A stretch of 64,000 bases of DNA from Adiantum capillus-veneris (taxonomy: Eukaryota; Streptophyta; Polypodiopsida; Polypodiales; Pteridaceae): assembly GCA_014529385.2 (NCBI GenBank), contig CM043944.1:64498248-64562247 (forward strand), read 5' to 3'. Each line of letters starts with the position of its first letter. Position 1 is the stretch's first letter. The translations under genes were made by a program, and so were the position numbers. Below are positions 1-11,522 of the stretch, piece by piece. Under the pieces are notes generated by a model, which was given only the letters and a program-made list of their open reading frames with translations, was not told where the DNA came from and searched no databases.

Positions 1-168
1 TCAAGGATGCAAGGTGGAATAATGGATAGGTTGGTTAGCATTTCCAAGGTGCCACACTTGTATCCAAGCTCTATCACTATAAACACATGGTTCACACCCT
101 CTTCCTATAAGAAAGGTGGAATCCCATAGATTGAAGAAACCATATGACTATGATTGATGGCCAACACA

Positions 169-240
169 ACTCCCTTGAGTACCATTTCAACTCAAGATAG
201 TGGCAGACACTCCCTTGAGTACCATTACAACTCAAGACAA
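169..240. repeat. two-copy 40-bp tandem repeat
   Basis: The block beginning actcccttgagtaccatt is present at 169 and again at 209, period 40, with a few mismatches. Nothing coding is seen in it. Confidence 0.8.
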
Positions 241-248
241 GGGCAAAA

Positions 249-404
249 GCTCCCATATCTAGAGTCTTCATTGATTAATGCATTGTGCAATGACTAATAC
301 GACTTGGAGTGGTTTAGAAGGAAGAAAATGCTCCCATATCTAGAGTCTTCATTGATTAATACATTGTGCAATACTAAGATGACTTGGAGTGGTTTAGTAG
401 GAAG
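249..404. repeat. two-copy 81-bp tandem repeat
   Basis: A unit starting gctcccatatctagagtc occurs at 249 and 330 and ends in a shared ggtttag.aggaag. It follows the 40-bp repeat directly, so this short stretch was duplicated at two scales. Confidence 0.85.
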
Positions 405-467
405 CTCTTCTATATGAGCTAAAGAGACTTGCAAACGGACGTTTCACCTACCCTATGGAGGATTGAA

Positions 468-990
468 TGTGGGTGTCTCCTATAGTGGTGGTGACCCCAA
501 ATAAGAATGGCACATGGAAGGGATGGGAGGATTAAGCCATTGAATGCTGCAACAAAGAGGGATCACCTCTCTTTCTCTTTCTACGATGAAATTCTTAATG
601 AGATCGCACATCAAGAAATTTGTGCAATGATTATGTAGGCCATTTTAAACCAAGATTACAAGGAGAGACTAAAGGAAAAAAACTTGCAAAAAACCATGGG
701 ATCTTTTGCTTATAAAATAATGTCGTTTGTTCCAACTGATGCACACAAAATTCTCAAAAGATTTGTAACTCATGTGCTTCAACCTTTTTTAGGAAAATGA
801 ATGAGGTGGTTCTCTATTAATGATTTTAGTAGCCATAGCTCATATGCAGAGCATCTTGAAAAAGTATATAAAGGATTTTTAAAGCTACACTCAATGGGTG
901 GATAGTTAAATGTGGAGATTGTCCCATTTTTTACTATTAAGTAACTCTACTTGGTCATGTTGTATCTACAAGGGGTCTCCTTTATCCAGT
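468..990 (+). pseudogene. decayed Ty3/gypsy reverse transcriptase fragment
   Basis: Conceptual translation with frame changes gives WVSP-type residues followed by a proline-lysine-asparagine-glycine stretch near 470-520, then LNAATKRDH near 540-565 and an ILNEIA segment near 590. These match the fingers region of Tat-like Ty3/gypsy reverse transcriptase, and the same signature is much better preserved at 19175-20128 on the minus strand and 27742-28232 on the plus strand. Further on, WGIFAYK, QPFLGK and a YAEHLEKVYKGF-like helix continue the palm and thumb region to about 960. Several stop codons (for example near 637, 798 and 905) and small indels show it is long dead. No LTR, gag or integrase piece could be attached to it. 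Confidence 0.8.
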
Positions 991-1170
991 GTGTGAGATA
1001 TCTTAGAAAAATTATACATCTCCTCTCATAGATTGTACTTCATTTAAAAATACTCATTCAAAGATCCCTCTTCAGATGGATTGAAGGAATGAGTAGAAAT
1101 TTTGAGAGGTTAAAGAACACTGTGAGTCCTGGGGTGGTCACTTTTGAAAATGTGTATCATATAGCGTGAG

Positions 1171-1442
1171 TTAACTAGAGAGGATTATTAATTAGCCAAA
1201 ATGTATACTTTTATGTATACATTAGAGGGGGGTGGGGGATTTTTAAATAAGCCCACAGTGTGTAAATATAGTATGTATATTGAGGTATTATTAATAACCT
1301 CTCCGGTTAACTCATGTTATAGAGGATTATTGATTATCCAAAATGTATACTTTATGTATGCATTAAAGGGGGCTGGTGGATTTTAAAATAGGTCCGCAAT
1401 GTAAATATAGCATGTATATTGAGGTATTATTAATAACCTCTT
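1171..1442. repeat. two-copy 136-bp tandem repeat with palindromic tail
   Basis: Copies start with ttaact at 1171 and 1307. Each contains aaaatgtatact...tatgtat and ends in gaggtattattaataacctc, which is almost a perfect palindrome. The reading frame at 1201-1386 lies inside it and is not a gene. Confidence 0.8.
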
Positions 1443-1760
1443 GAACACATGTGATGTGGGGAGTTTTTGATAAGTGACTGCCCCGTGTATTGAGTTTTCT
1501 TCCAAATTATAGGCCCTCCAAGGTGGGATAAATTATTTGATCTTTAAATCCAAGTATATGGAATGATCGTTAGTGTGCTTGTTGGAATCTGAGTATATAT
1601 GTAGCTTAGCTTGCTAATGATTCCAACTTTTAAAGGTAGTAAGAGAAAGAGGTTAAAATTGAGCCGCCCACAATGCAAAGCCAATGATGACAGCGTTGGT
1701 GAGGCTTAGCGAATATCTCTTTATTTTTTAAAGGTCGCTCTCTTATGTTTTAGGTACATA

Positions 1761-2110
1761 CAATAAACTAGTAGATAAGGTAAAAATAGACCTTCAATTG
1801 ATGAGTATGCATAATATGGGTATTCATCTTTACTACTTCTAGTGGGAACCTACTCTAGATTAGGTATGCTCCTATTTGACACTATGTGACACGATCATAA
1901 GGTAAAAATAGACCTTATGAGTATGATGAATATCAATATACATCTTTACTACTTCTAGCATGCTCCTATTTGACACGATCATGGTGTCACTAGCCTCTAC
2001 AATAAACTAGTAGATAAGGTAAGAATAGACCTTCTTTCAATTGATGAGTATGATGAGTATTGGTATACATCTTTAGTACATCTACTACTCTAGATTAGGT
2101 ATACTCCTTT
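1761..2110. repeat. three diverged copies of a ~120-240 bp repeat
   Basis: The motif caataaactagtagataagg is at 1761 and 2000. A shortened middle copy starts near 1897 (aaggtaaaaatagacctt). Each is followed by a gatgagtatg...catctttagtac-type stretch and, in the outer copies, ctactctagattaggtat. Confidence 0.8.
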
Positions 2111-4796
2111 TTTAATATATTACCACACACACACATGCACACATGCAAACACAAAATATAGAATTTTTTTACACAGATATTGGTCACGTATAAGCAGAGC
2201 TGTACTAAGTTTGTGAATATAACGTAGGCAACTACGTCATTAGCAGGGGATTGATGGACTACAATAAAGACAAAATATGGGGCCAAGCAATTAGCAAGTG
2301 TTGTTTGTAAACATGCCGGTTTTTTTAGCACTGAACCATTTTTTTTGTATTTCATAAGCTTCAATAGAAGGCAGCAGATGATGTACTTATCTTTCAAGTA
2401 AATAAAATATCTCCATTTGCAGTGTCAATTGGAATTTTAAAGTAACATGGTACTCTTTTTATAAAAAAATTGGAAATTCCAATTTGAGGTACAAGACCGG
2501 TTTTTTCGGAAGTGAAAAACCTATTGTAAAAATCCAAAAAAGGACCGTTTGCCTTAGGTAACAAGTGGAATTAAAACCAACCCCCCTTTTTTATATATAT
2601 GTCAATTGAAGCTTTTTTATATATCAATTGAAGTTCTTTTTTGATAATGGTTATGACATATGTTTAAAGTCTACCCAGTAAAACGTTACAATTTGCCAAG
2701 CCAGCACAAAGCAGTTAAAGCACTGAACTTGTAAAGGTTATAAGAGGCGTATATATCTGTGGACATACTAACCCAGGAAAAAGAGTCGACAGTTTAAACT
2801 ATTGCACATTTTTTTTTTAACAAAACGACATTCAGTATTTATTAAAATAGTTTGGTAATAAAATGCTAGTAAACACAATACCATGTGTTATGGTTACTCA
2901 TAAGTACCTAATTATTTTCAAAAAACCTTTTAGTATAGCCTTTTTAAGGTTGTATATCTGGCAAGGTCAAGCACCCACTTAAAGCGAATCTAGTGCTACT
3001 GGCCCATGCAAATACAAAAGCTACAGGGTGTCATAGTTATGGCACCGTTCGGTGCACCTTTGCTGTAAAAAAGAATACGCAAGGTGTAAAAAGAACGCAA
3101 CGCTGATGCACTGAGAGCACACTCAGTTCATACACAGAATCATAACTCCCATCTTGACACACACACATAGTAGCGCAAGGAGCACAAGAGAGGAGTGCAA
3201 GCAGTACACAGTAGAGCACTCCTCATGCATAGCCAAAAATGTGTGGTTTGCCGCTCTCAAAGCTTCGCCAATACGCACATAACGGCACAACTCCCAGCCT
3301 GACAAATCGAAAAACGGATTGCAGGTGTTCACAGAAGGTAAAAAAGGTTTCTTTGATTCGTTTTTGCAAGATGTATAAAATCAATTATGAGCATAAGAGC
3401 TTCTTATTGTTACACACACACAACAAGTTTTCATAGCATATAGATAACACCTTGTCTCAAAACACCACACATAGGCAGAAGCACACGAAAGAGTGTCTTC
3501 AGGTATATATACACACACAAAGGACAAAAAACTGGTACACTAGCTATCGTCTCAGATATAGCACGGTCATGGTGCTATCATAGTTTTGAAAAAAAGTTTC
3601 CTTTCTTCCGTTTTCATAAAAGAAAAGTGTTTTCCTTCATCTTCATAGAGTATTGGCATAGCTATATATAAAAAGTTTTTTTCCGGTATAAATACATATA
3701 TACAAGTATACATGGAATGACTTGAGTATGCACAAAATCATGCGAGTGATGAAGCATTAAAGTAAATGCATAGAGCTAAAGCATGAAAAATATCAATTGA
3801 AGGGTGTAGCAGTTGAAGCAACTTGGACAATACACGAGTACAAGGAAGACTACATATATGACGGCGGCAAATAACAACCAGGTATTGCAATACAAGAGCT
3901 TTATTTAAAGTAATTGTACCTTGCCTTGTGATCATAAGTTTAAAACAAAGAAGTAAGTCAAAGTATATACTTTCATTTGGAGCATTTTGTAAGTAGGTGG
4001 CATAATTATCAATATGGTTCCAGTCATGAAGCATTAAAGTTCTCACAACCTCCTGCGAGGGCAAAAGTCAAGGTTTACTGATTTTTTTGAAAAAAGTGTG
4101 ATATTACAAACAAAATGCTACCGAAATTTTTCACAAATTAAGAAATCAATAGAGATAATAGTCAAAATAGCAAAAAGTAAGTGTATATTATATAGATATA
4201 GTGAAGCAAGCATACAAGTAAGACTAGTACATAAATATATTAACACCATATATCGAATTATTGTTGATTGACAAGAGTACATGTTGACAGCTAGAATGAG
4301 CATCACTCAAGACGTAATTAAGCTACAGCAGATTCGGAACAAGCTTATGGCAGCACATAGTAGAAAAATAAAAACCAAGCCAATAGTAGTTAGGGACCAT
4401 ATTTCCAAACCATGTAAACCCATAAAAATGTTCAAAGACCGTAATAGACCCTACTTACATAGACAAGCTAAAGAAAACATAATCTATGTATAGGAGTATG
4501 GCTGGTCTGGGATGTGACAGCAATAACAAGCAGTGGGGATTGCTTGGATACCTGTCACCCATTTTAGTACAAACTAGTTCTAATTAATTGTACTTATGGT
4601 TGGTTGGAAAGTAAAGATCCCTGCTCTCATCTGATAGGAGTTATGGCTCAAGCTCCTACTTTGTCATGTATTAGAGTAATTTGTAATGAAGTTTATATCA
4701 AGAAATTCTTCTTTGTTTCTCTCTCTACACAAACTATTTTGCAAACAAGTATTTAACTCTCTCAGTATATGATTCTAAGTGATGGGATTTTAAATT

Positions 4797-4799
<3 letters not shown>
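2111..4799. other. no gene recognised
   Basis: AT-rich sequence with poly-T and poly-A runs. The reading frames at 2095-2397, 3738-4064 and 4281-4493 are short, have no recognisable domain and no neighbour that supports them. Confidence 0.6.

Positions 4800-4847
<48 letters not shown>
4800..4847. repeat. (AC)n microsatellite
   Basis: About 24 uninterrupted AC dinucleotides. The valine-cysteine runs read from it on the minus strand are artefacts. Confidence 0.98.
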
Positions 4848-4849
<2 letters not shown>

Positions 4850-5429
4850 TGGGAATTGTAATAGGAAGCATGCCATACAAATTGCCTCCACAAAAATGCA
4901 TATGTGATACAATTCTGACAAAAACTGATCATTGTTGGTATCTTCTCTAGTAAGGATATGCTCAGTTGCACGACTTTGATCTCTTTGTGTGGAAGAAATT
5001 TTGAAGAAACAATTTTGCAAGCAATCCATGACTCAATCTTCACGAGTTCCATGTTATAATGCATTGTCTTATGTAGCACAAATGCAAGAGCCTCTGCCTG
5101 GAGAAAGTTGTTGAAATCATTATCTAGATATCCAAATTAATGGTAATTTAGTTACATTCTACACACCACCTAATCTCATGAGTCCAAAGCCACATTCTCA
5201 AATAACACTTCTCATTTCCTCAAATGAACCACCCTTTGCTTTATTTTGAGCCTCAAAAATACGACCTCAATAGCCAATGGTGTAACCATCTCAATCTAGC
5301 ACAATAATTTCACCTCCTTTTGTTGTTTACAACCTTAGATCCTTGAGCCGTAATCAAGGTTGTATCAATGTATACTAGGATAGTTCACCTTTGGCTTTCC
5401 ATAGTCTTTTCCTTGCAAGGCTCGCATGT
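4848..5429. other. no gene recognised
   Basis: Unique-looking non-coding sequence between the AC repeat and the tandem array. Nothing identifiable was found. Confidence 0.5.
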
Positions 5430-5578
5430 CTACTTACACTCTTTTATTTTATGGAGTATTTAAAAGACAAAGTAGAAAGTTCCAGTTAGATAAAACATTT
5501 TTCATTGCAAAATGCCTCTCTCTATTTTTCCTTGAAATGGTATGTAGTTGCTTTTGGAAGGTTGCTAGTTTGCCAAGG

Positions 5579-5580
<2 letters not shown>

Positions 5581-5640
<60 letters not shown>
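5581..5640. repeat. (TC)n microsatellite
   Basis: Thirty TC units in the first unit of the 510-bp array. Confidence 0.99.
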
Positions 5641-5643
<3 letters not shown>

Positions 5644-6103
5644 CTCGTTGGCGTCCCATGCAAGGGTGTAACAAATTTTCGATAAGTGCACATCTCCTCT
5701 TTGTAAATAGCTTTGTGCTTGAGATGGTGAGAGACTGATCGTGGATGTATTGAGCGTCTAGCTTTTCAATGCCTCTCTTGCCCTTCCATTTTGGGTTTAT
5801 TGGAAACCTGTGCTCACAAAAAAACATAGTCTAATGTATTTTTAACCAGTTAAACTTGTAATACATGGTCTACATTCCAAGCTTGCCTTGAAGAAAATCA
5901 ATAAATTTTGCAAGTTTCAATGTAACAAATCTTCATATTTTAACCTAAAGATTGGAAGAGTTTTATTTGTGCCCTTATTTATTAATATACTTCAAATAGA
6001 GAAAATAGTGTAAGTAGATAAAGCATTTCTTATCGTAGAATAAACTCCCTTTTTTTTTTTGAAAAAATATGTGATTGCTTATAGAGGGTTTCCACGTTGT
6101 TGG

Positions 6104-6108
<5 letters not shown>

Positions 6109-6155
<47 letters not shown>
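6109..6155. repeat. (CT)n microsatellite
   Basis: CT tract in the second unit of the 510-bp array. Confidence 0.98.
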
Positions 6156-6157
<2 letters not shown>

Positions 6158-6599
6158 GCAGGTGTCCCATGCAAGAGTTTAATAGATTTTTGACAGGTGC
6201 ACTCTCCCCTTCATGCATAGCTTGTACTTGAGGTGGTGAGAGAGTGGCCGTGGATGTCCTAAACATCCAAGTTTTCAATTTCTCTCATGCCCTTCCATTT
6301 TGGGTCTATTGGAGACCTGTGTCAGCAAGAAAAAGGGTTTATTGTATTTTTTTAACGTGCTAAAATTGTAAGACCCAGGCTACATTCAAAGCTTTTCTTA
6401 AAGAAAATCGATAAAATATTGCAAGTTTTAGTGTAAATATTGACAATTCTTCAAATTTTAATCTAACGACCAGAAGGGTTTTACTTGTGTCTTTATTTAT
6501 TAAATTATTACAATTAGGAAGAATAATATAAGTAGATGAAGCATTTTTTATCATAGAATTGACTCCCTTTTGCTTTTGGTTGGCTACCACTGTTGGGGA

Positions 6600-6601
<2 letters not shown>

Positions 6602-6671
<70 letters not shown>
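6602..6671. repeat. compound (CT)n(CA)n microsatellite
   Basis: CT to about 6636, then CA to 6671, in the third unit of the array. Confidence 0.98.
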
Positions 6672-6672
<1 letters not shown>

Positions 6673-7245
6673 TGGTGCCCATGTGAGAATGTAACAAATT
6701 TTTGACATGTGCATGCCTCCTTTCGTCACATACTATCCTTGGGGTGGTGAGAGAGTGACAATGGATGTATTGAGCTTCCAACTCTTCTTTATCCATCATT
6801 CCCTTCCATTTTGGGACTATTTGAGGGCCATGGTTCACAAAAAACCGAGGTTTATTGTATTTATAACTGGATAAATTTAAAAAATTTGGGTTATATTCCA
6901 AGCTTGCCCTGAAGAAAACTGGCAAACTTTTAAAAATTTTGGTGTAAATATTGTCAATTCTTCAAATTTTGACCTAAAAATCGAAAGCGCTTTTATTATG
7001 CCTTTATATATTTTCAATGTTTGCAAAAAACCACGGTTTACTTTATTTTTAACCAGCTAAAATTGGAAAATCTTGGCTAAATTCCAAGTCTGCAATGAAA
7101 AAAATTGAAAATGTTTTGCAAGTTTTAGCGATAAACTCTCAAATTTTGGCATAAAAACCAAGAGAGTTTTAATTGTTCCCTTCTTTACTTTGAGTACGAT
7201 TTTTTTGGGCAAGCCTAGTAAATTAGTTCAATTAGGAAAAATGTT

Positions 7246-7869
7246 TTTAGCAAGCCCTATTTAAGACCTCACGTGCTACATGCTTATGTTGTCCCTCGTG
7301 AGACACACGTGGTGCCAGTCCATCGACTGCAAGACCATCTGACTTTGCCTCTTTTGGTGAAATTGTAGCATGTAGTGTGCACGTCCTTGGGGTTAGTAGA
7401 ATAACTATGCGTGTAGGTGCCCAGCAAAAAGTTTTTTTTGAACATTGCTTGATGTGTGAAGCTTAGCATGTGCTATTCTCAAGCCTTCTTCTCCTTTTTC
7501 TTTGTATGGTTCATGGTCCGTGTTCATATGAGCACAATGTTCCTCAATGTGATAAGATGTTCTTGTGGTGGCATCAACACATGTACATGGCTATGGGTTA
7601 CGCTTCCTTGTAGATAGCCTTGTGAGATGGTATGGTCGGTTGTGTTTTCTCCTTATGTCGATGGTAATTTCTTGGCATGAGGCTTATGTAGAGGTGGTGG
7701 TTCTAACCTATTAACCCTTTTGAGTATTGTTATAAATATTTGAAATGATAAACTTTCAAAATAGAGTCACCCTTCAAATTTGAGGGCGCCGTTCGGATTT
7801 GTGTAGAAAGAAAAAGGGGTTTCTTTATGGCATTCAAAGAGAAAATTAGAGCCACTCTTCAAATCGCTT
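7246..7869. other. spacer between array blocks
   Basis: Unrelated sequence separating the two blocks of the 510-bp repeat. No gene, and no terminal repeats that would mark it as an inserted element were recognised. Confidence 0.5.
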
Positions 7870-7917
7870 TTAAGAGAAAAAATAGAGTGACCCTTCATCA
7901 AGCAATGTTATGCTTCT

Positions 7918-7920
<3 letters not shown>

Positions 7921-7970
<50 letters not shown>
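7921..7970. repeat. (CT)n microsatellite
   Basis: CT tract inside array block 2. Confidence 0.98.
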
Positions 7971-7972
<2 letters not shown>

Positions 7973-8362
7973 GCTAGTGTCGCATGTGAGGATGTAACAG
8001 ATTTTCAACAGGTGCTTCTCTCCTCTCTTCGCAAAACATGTCCTCGGGGTGGGGAGAGTAATCTTGGATGTACTAAGCATCCAACTTTTCTACGTCTTCC
8101 ATCCCCTTCCATTTTGGGGCTATTCAAAACCAATGTTCACAAAAAACAAAGGTTTATTGTGTTTTTAACCAGCTTAAATTATAAAATCCTAAACATATTC
8201 CAAGCTTACCTTGAAGAAAACGAACAAAATTCTGCAAGTTTTTAAATAAATATCATCAATTCTTTAAATTTTGACCTAAAAATTGTGTGCCCCTTTTTTA
8301 TTTTAAAATTATTTCGATCAGAAAAAAAGATTTGGTGCCCTCTTCAAGAAACCCCTCCCTTG

Positions 8363-8364
<2 letters not shown>

Positions 8365-8420
<56 letters not shown>

Positions 8421-8446
8421 ACACACACACACACACACACACACAC
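8365..8446. repeat. compound (CT)n(CA)n microsatellite
   Basis: CT to about 8416, then CA to 8446, in the last array unit. Confidence 0.98.
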
Positions 8447-8630
8447 TTCCATGTTGGAACTGTTCGAGATTGGTGTTTGATAAAAATTGGGGTTTAGTAT
8501 ATTTTTTAACGGTCTAAAATTCCAAAATCTTAGCTAGATCCCAAGTTTTCCTTGAAGTAAACCGCTAAAATTTTGCTAGTGTACATACCAACAATTTCTT
8601 AAAATTAAATTTTTATGGCCATTGGCCTTT

Positions 8631-9325
8631 AAAAAGCAAAGTTGATCCACCCTCAATTACCTTTCACAAGGAAAAGTAAAATATGTCATAAAACAGACAG
8701 TGTCAAGTTGAAAGTTGAAAAGGTTCACAGGTTCCAAGGTTCATAGAAATGAAACATTTTGTAAAGTACTCTTTTGAAGTGAACCTAAGAGTGACACATG
8801 GAGGCCTTCTCCTTCCTAAAAAATTTTAAGCTCCATTATATATAGTATTTATTACTTTCCCGTGTATCAATATTGTTATGAGTTAGTGAATTTGTTTTCA
8901 TTTTCTTTTGTTTCTCGTCTCTCTTATATTTCGTATATGATATCGTAGCAAGATAAATAACCTAACCCTATCTATTTCCCTCCTTGTGTTGTGTTATTTA
9001 TTTGTTAAATAAGCTCTTGAAATCCCATTGGATAAGCTGTTATTATTTACCATCAATCTCTATTTTTAAGAACGCCCTATTATGGCCACGTAGGGGGTAG
9101 TCCGACTTTGCCTGCGGATGACCTGAAGGATGGAGGCTCAAAGGGCATGTTGTTGCGAAAGGAAGTTAGGCTCGCCCTGCGTGTTTCAAGGACTGTGTTT
9201 GGGGATGATGCCTAGAGGCAGAGGATCTGCTCCGGTGTGGAGCACTGATCCGCTTCATCTACACTTGTTTAATGCGGCCTACTACCCCCTCATTTTTGGA
9301 AATAGGAGCATGGCATTTTGGCATC
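8631..9325. other. no gene recognised
   Basis: The plus-strand frame at 9130-9357 overlaps the gag fragment below on the other strand and shows no domain. Confidence 0.5.
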
Positions 9326-9620
9326 TCAATGAGCGGGTGGAAGATATCGTGTTGTAGCCGCTTCTTTAATATCCTCCCAAGACTGAGAAGATCCTAAAAC
9401 ACCCAAGTCCTTGCAATGTTGTTTCCACCATATTTTTGCATCATCAGTAAGAAAAAACATTGCAAGCATAGTTTGGTTTACACGTTGGGTCCCTGCAGCT
9501 TCCAAATAATCTTCCATTGCCCAATCCAGGTTTCAGCATTGTGCTCAATATGGGTTCCCTCTCCTTTAATGTGGGTGGCTAGGCTTGTTTCAAGAGAAGT
9601 TTTTCCTCCTGTACAACCAT
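9326..9620 (-). pseudogene. Ty3/gypsy gag (capsid) fragment
   Basis: The minus-strand frame ending at 9326 reads an AMEDYLEAAG start, then FLTDDAKIWWKQHC and a WEDIKEAATTRYLPP-like end. This is the usual plant retrotransposon gag pattern: an FL..DA..WW helix followed by W..... and a hydrophobic F/YLP turn. Capsid protein packages the element RNA in virus-like particles. Upstream on the minus strand (to about 9620) the sequence still resembles gag but carries stops, so only the middle of the capsid is readable. It lies 3' of the LTR and primer-binding site at 10570-11522 on the same strand, which fits one minus-strand element. No protease or polymerase follows. Confidence 0.7.
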
Positions 9621-9870
9621 GTATAAAGCATTTGATGATATCTATGCAATAGTACGCTTGTCGATGGTCTGATTAAAACTAAACATTTTTAAGTTCTTTA
9701 AACGTCGACAACTCAAGACAAAATTTAGAAAGCAACTATCTTAATTAAATTCAAGATGCCATAAATTTATGTATATCAAGATATACACAAAGTTGAGATT
9801 TCATCAAGAAGCTAGATGAGTATTTTTTTATTCTATTACAATGTATACAAAGTTAGCTCTGCTAAAAAGG

Positions 9871-10539
9871 CTATATGATTCTAAGAGCTGGATTCCTAGG
9901 GACACAGTGGTACAATCGATAGGTATTTGTGGATACGTTTTTACAACCCACTATTTTGTATGAGTAGTAGCTTTTATACACATCTTTGTAGGGTTCATAG
10001 AATACAAGACTCTTATTTTGAGGAAAGATGTCAGGGATAGAAATGGGTTTGATCCTATAAGTAGGGATCACTTTCACCACTTGATTGAAAACCCATTCAT
10101 TTAAGGTCATGTCAAGGCCATCTTCAAAGATAACAGTGTACTCATCCCTAGTAGTACCAACAAAGATAACAGTGTACTCATCCCTAGTAGTACCAACAAA
10201 GTAGTAAAGCTGGATAACTCGCAGCTCTTCCCCCCACCGAATCTTCTTTAGATCAGAGAAGAGGCATCCAAGCTATTTCACATTGATGTAGAAGATGCCA
10301 CCTTTGCAATCCCATGCAAGTTTCCATCCCCTTTGGATTCTTTTTGGTGGAGGAGAGAAAACCTTCATCAAAATCTTCATCATATTGCATCGGAAAGAAA
10401 ACTTTGAAGAGCGACAAGCCTCCAAATACATTATCTCAAAGGTTTTGAACTTGCGATATTCAACCTCGGCATCTTCCTTAAACATTGATGCTGGTAAGTT
10501 CTTGATCTTAAGTTTCCAATCATTTTTCCAAACTTTCAA
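9871..10539 (-). pseudogene. unassigned reading frame next to a primer-binding site, one stop
   Basis: One minus-strand frame runs from 10539 to 9871 with a single TAG at 10273-10275. The first part (88 codons, starting MKVWKNDWK) is rich in lysine, tryptophan and phenylalanine. The second part contains a 12-residue block, FVGTTRDEYTVI, repeated exactly twice because of a 36-bp tandem duplication, followed by a tyrosine-rich end. I do not recognise the family. It starts only about 30 bp downstream of the primer-binding site at 10570-10582, where an LTR element would carry its leader or gag. It could be an unusual gag-leader product, or a host-derived segment picked up by the element. No zinc knuckle is visible. 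Confidence 0.4.
10125..10196. repeat. exact 36-bp tandem duplication
   Basis: The unit starting caaagataacagtgtactc occurs at 10125 and 10161 without mismatch. It keeps frame in the minus-strand reading frame. Confidence 0.95.
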
Positions 10540-10569
10540 ACAATAATTTTTTTTCTGTTTCCTAACCTA

Positions 10570-10582
10570 GGCTCTGATACCA
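10570..10582 (-). other. primer-binding site (initiator Met tRNA type)
   Basis: The plus strand reads ggctctgatacca, so the minus strand reads tggtatcagagcc, the classic plant LTR-retrotransposon primer-binding site. It is followed directly on the plus strand by TGTGTGAGG, the edge of an LTR. Confidence 0.85.
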
Positions 10583-11522
10583 TGTGTGAGGTCCCCACCC
10601 GGTTACCATATCCATGTGGCAAAAGGAGGGTACTTGACAGGTCGCTATGCCCTAATCGATTGAGAAAAGCATAATCAGATAGACAAGATTTCTAATGGAC
10701 AGACTCTCGTCACCAAGTAACTTGAGTTCGGGTCATTGAAAAGGGTTCCGAGCCCTGTCTCACAGGGAAATCATGAACTAACACAATAATCTAACGTTCC
10801 TAATTCTCACCTTCCAAAGAGAGAAACCCCAAATTCCTTTTTCCCCATAATTTTCAAAGGCACGTACAATTGGGACTTCTCAACTCTTGGCACAATGAGT
10901 CTCTAGATTTGCTTATTCTATCAATGAGGAGCAGAGAGTTTCTCGACTAATCAAGACCACCCATCCTTCACTAGCAACCTGAGCCAGCCCCCAGTTTCCA
11001 CCCCACACTCACTCTTTGTTTTTCTTGTTTTCTAATTACTACAACATGATTGTTCATACACAAAGTTCCTTTTTATGCTTTCCATCACAAGTTCGTTAAG
11101 ACAGCCCTTCAACCATTATCAAATCAGCACCAAAATAAATCTTTTCTAAAGAAAAACAACATACAACCCTTCTTTATTAAAATATTTTAACCCCAAGAGT
11201 TCACTCCTCTTAGCGAGAGTTTATTGCTCCCGGTGTCTTTAGTTGCGCATACAACTAAATTGTCCTACAATCTAGGCACAAATCCATAGTGACTAACTTG
11301 AAACCTTGGGACAAACCCGCTAATATCTTGCATTCTGGGCACAAACCCGCAAGATATGTGCACCCATATGCATTGCTTTAGCATTCACTCAGCTAAACCA
11401 TCCTCCTTGGATATCAAAGGGAGTTTTGACTATATCGGTATAGGATTTTGAATGAAGAGGGTTCGAGAGTTTTTCTACTAGCAAACATTTCTTTCCTACT
11501 TCAAACATTATATCCTCAAACA
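10583..11522 (-). mobile_element. 5' LTR of a minus-strand retrotransposon
   Basis: The plus strand begins TGTGTGAGG right after the primer-binding site. The best matching far end is CCTCAAACA at 11514-11522, giving imperfect terminal inverted repeats (eight of nine) and a 940-bp LTR in minus orientation. The inner edge is well supported by the primer-binding site. The outer edge rests only on the inverted-repeat match, because no second copy was found in the window. Confidence 0.65.

Larger units (their letters stand above)
5430..7245. repeat. tandem array, ~510-bp unit with embedded microsatellite (block 1)
   Basis: Three successive units share an ordered set of landmarks. These are a CT tract, then a gtaacaaattttgac-like stretch, then ggtggtgagagagtg, then cccttccattttggg (5781, 6290 and 6801, spacing 509 and 511 bp), then a ttcacaaaaaa...ggtttattgtatttttaac stretch and a caagcttgcc-ttgaagaaaa stretch. 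A fourth partial unit at about 7010-7245 keeps only the later half. Copies differ at roughly one base in five by eye. The CT tract is at the same place in each unit and in unit three it runs on into CA. All reading frames here that give serine-leucine or arginine-glutamate runs are products of the dinucleotide tracts. Confidence 0.9.
7870..8630. repeat. tandem array, ~510-bp unit (block 2)
   Basis: One nearly complete unit (CT tract 7921-7970, gtaacagattttcaacagg at 7995, cccttccatt at 8104, ggtttattgtgtttttaacc near 8151) is followed by a second, shorter unit with a CT/CA tract at 8365-8446 and only the last third of the landmarks. Same family as block 1. Confidence 0.88.

Noticed and set aside
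5426-8517. Many frames with serine-leucine, arginine-glutamate or valine-cysteine runs
   Set aside because: They are translations of CT, GA and CA microsatellites in different phases and have no domain outside the runs.
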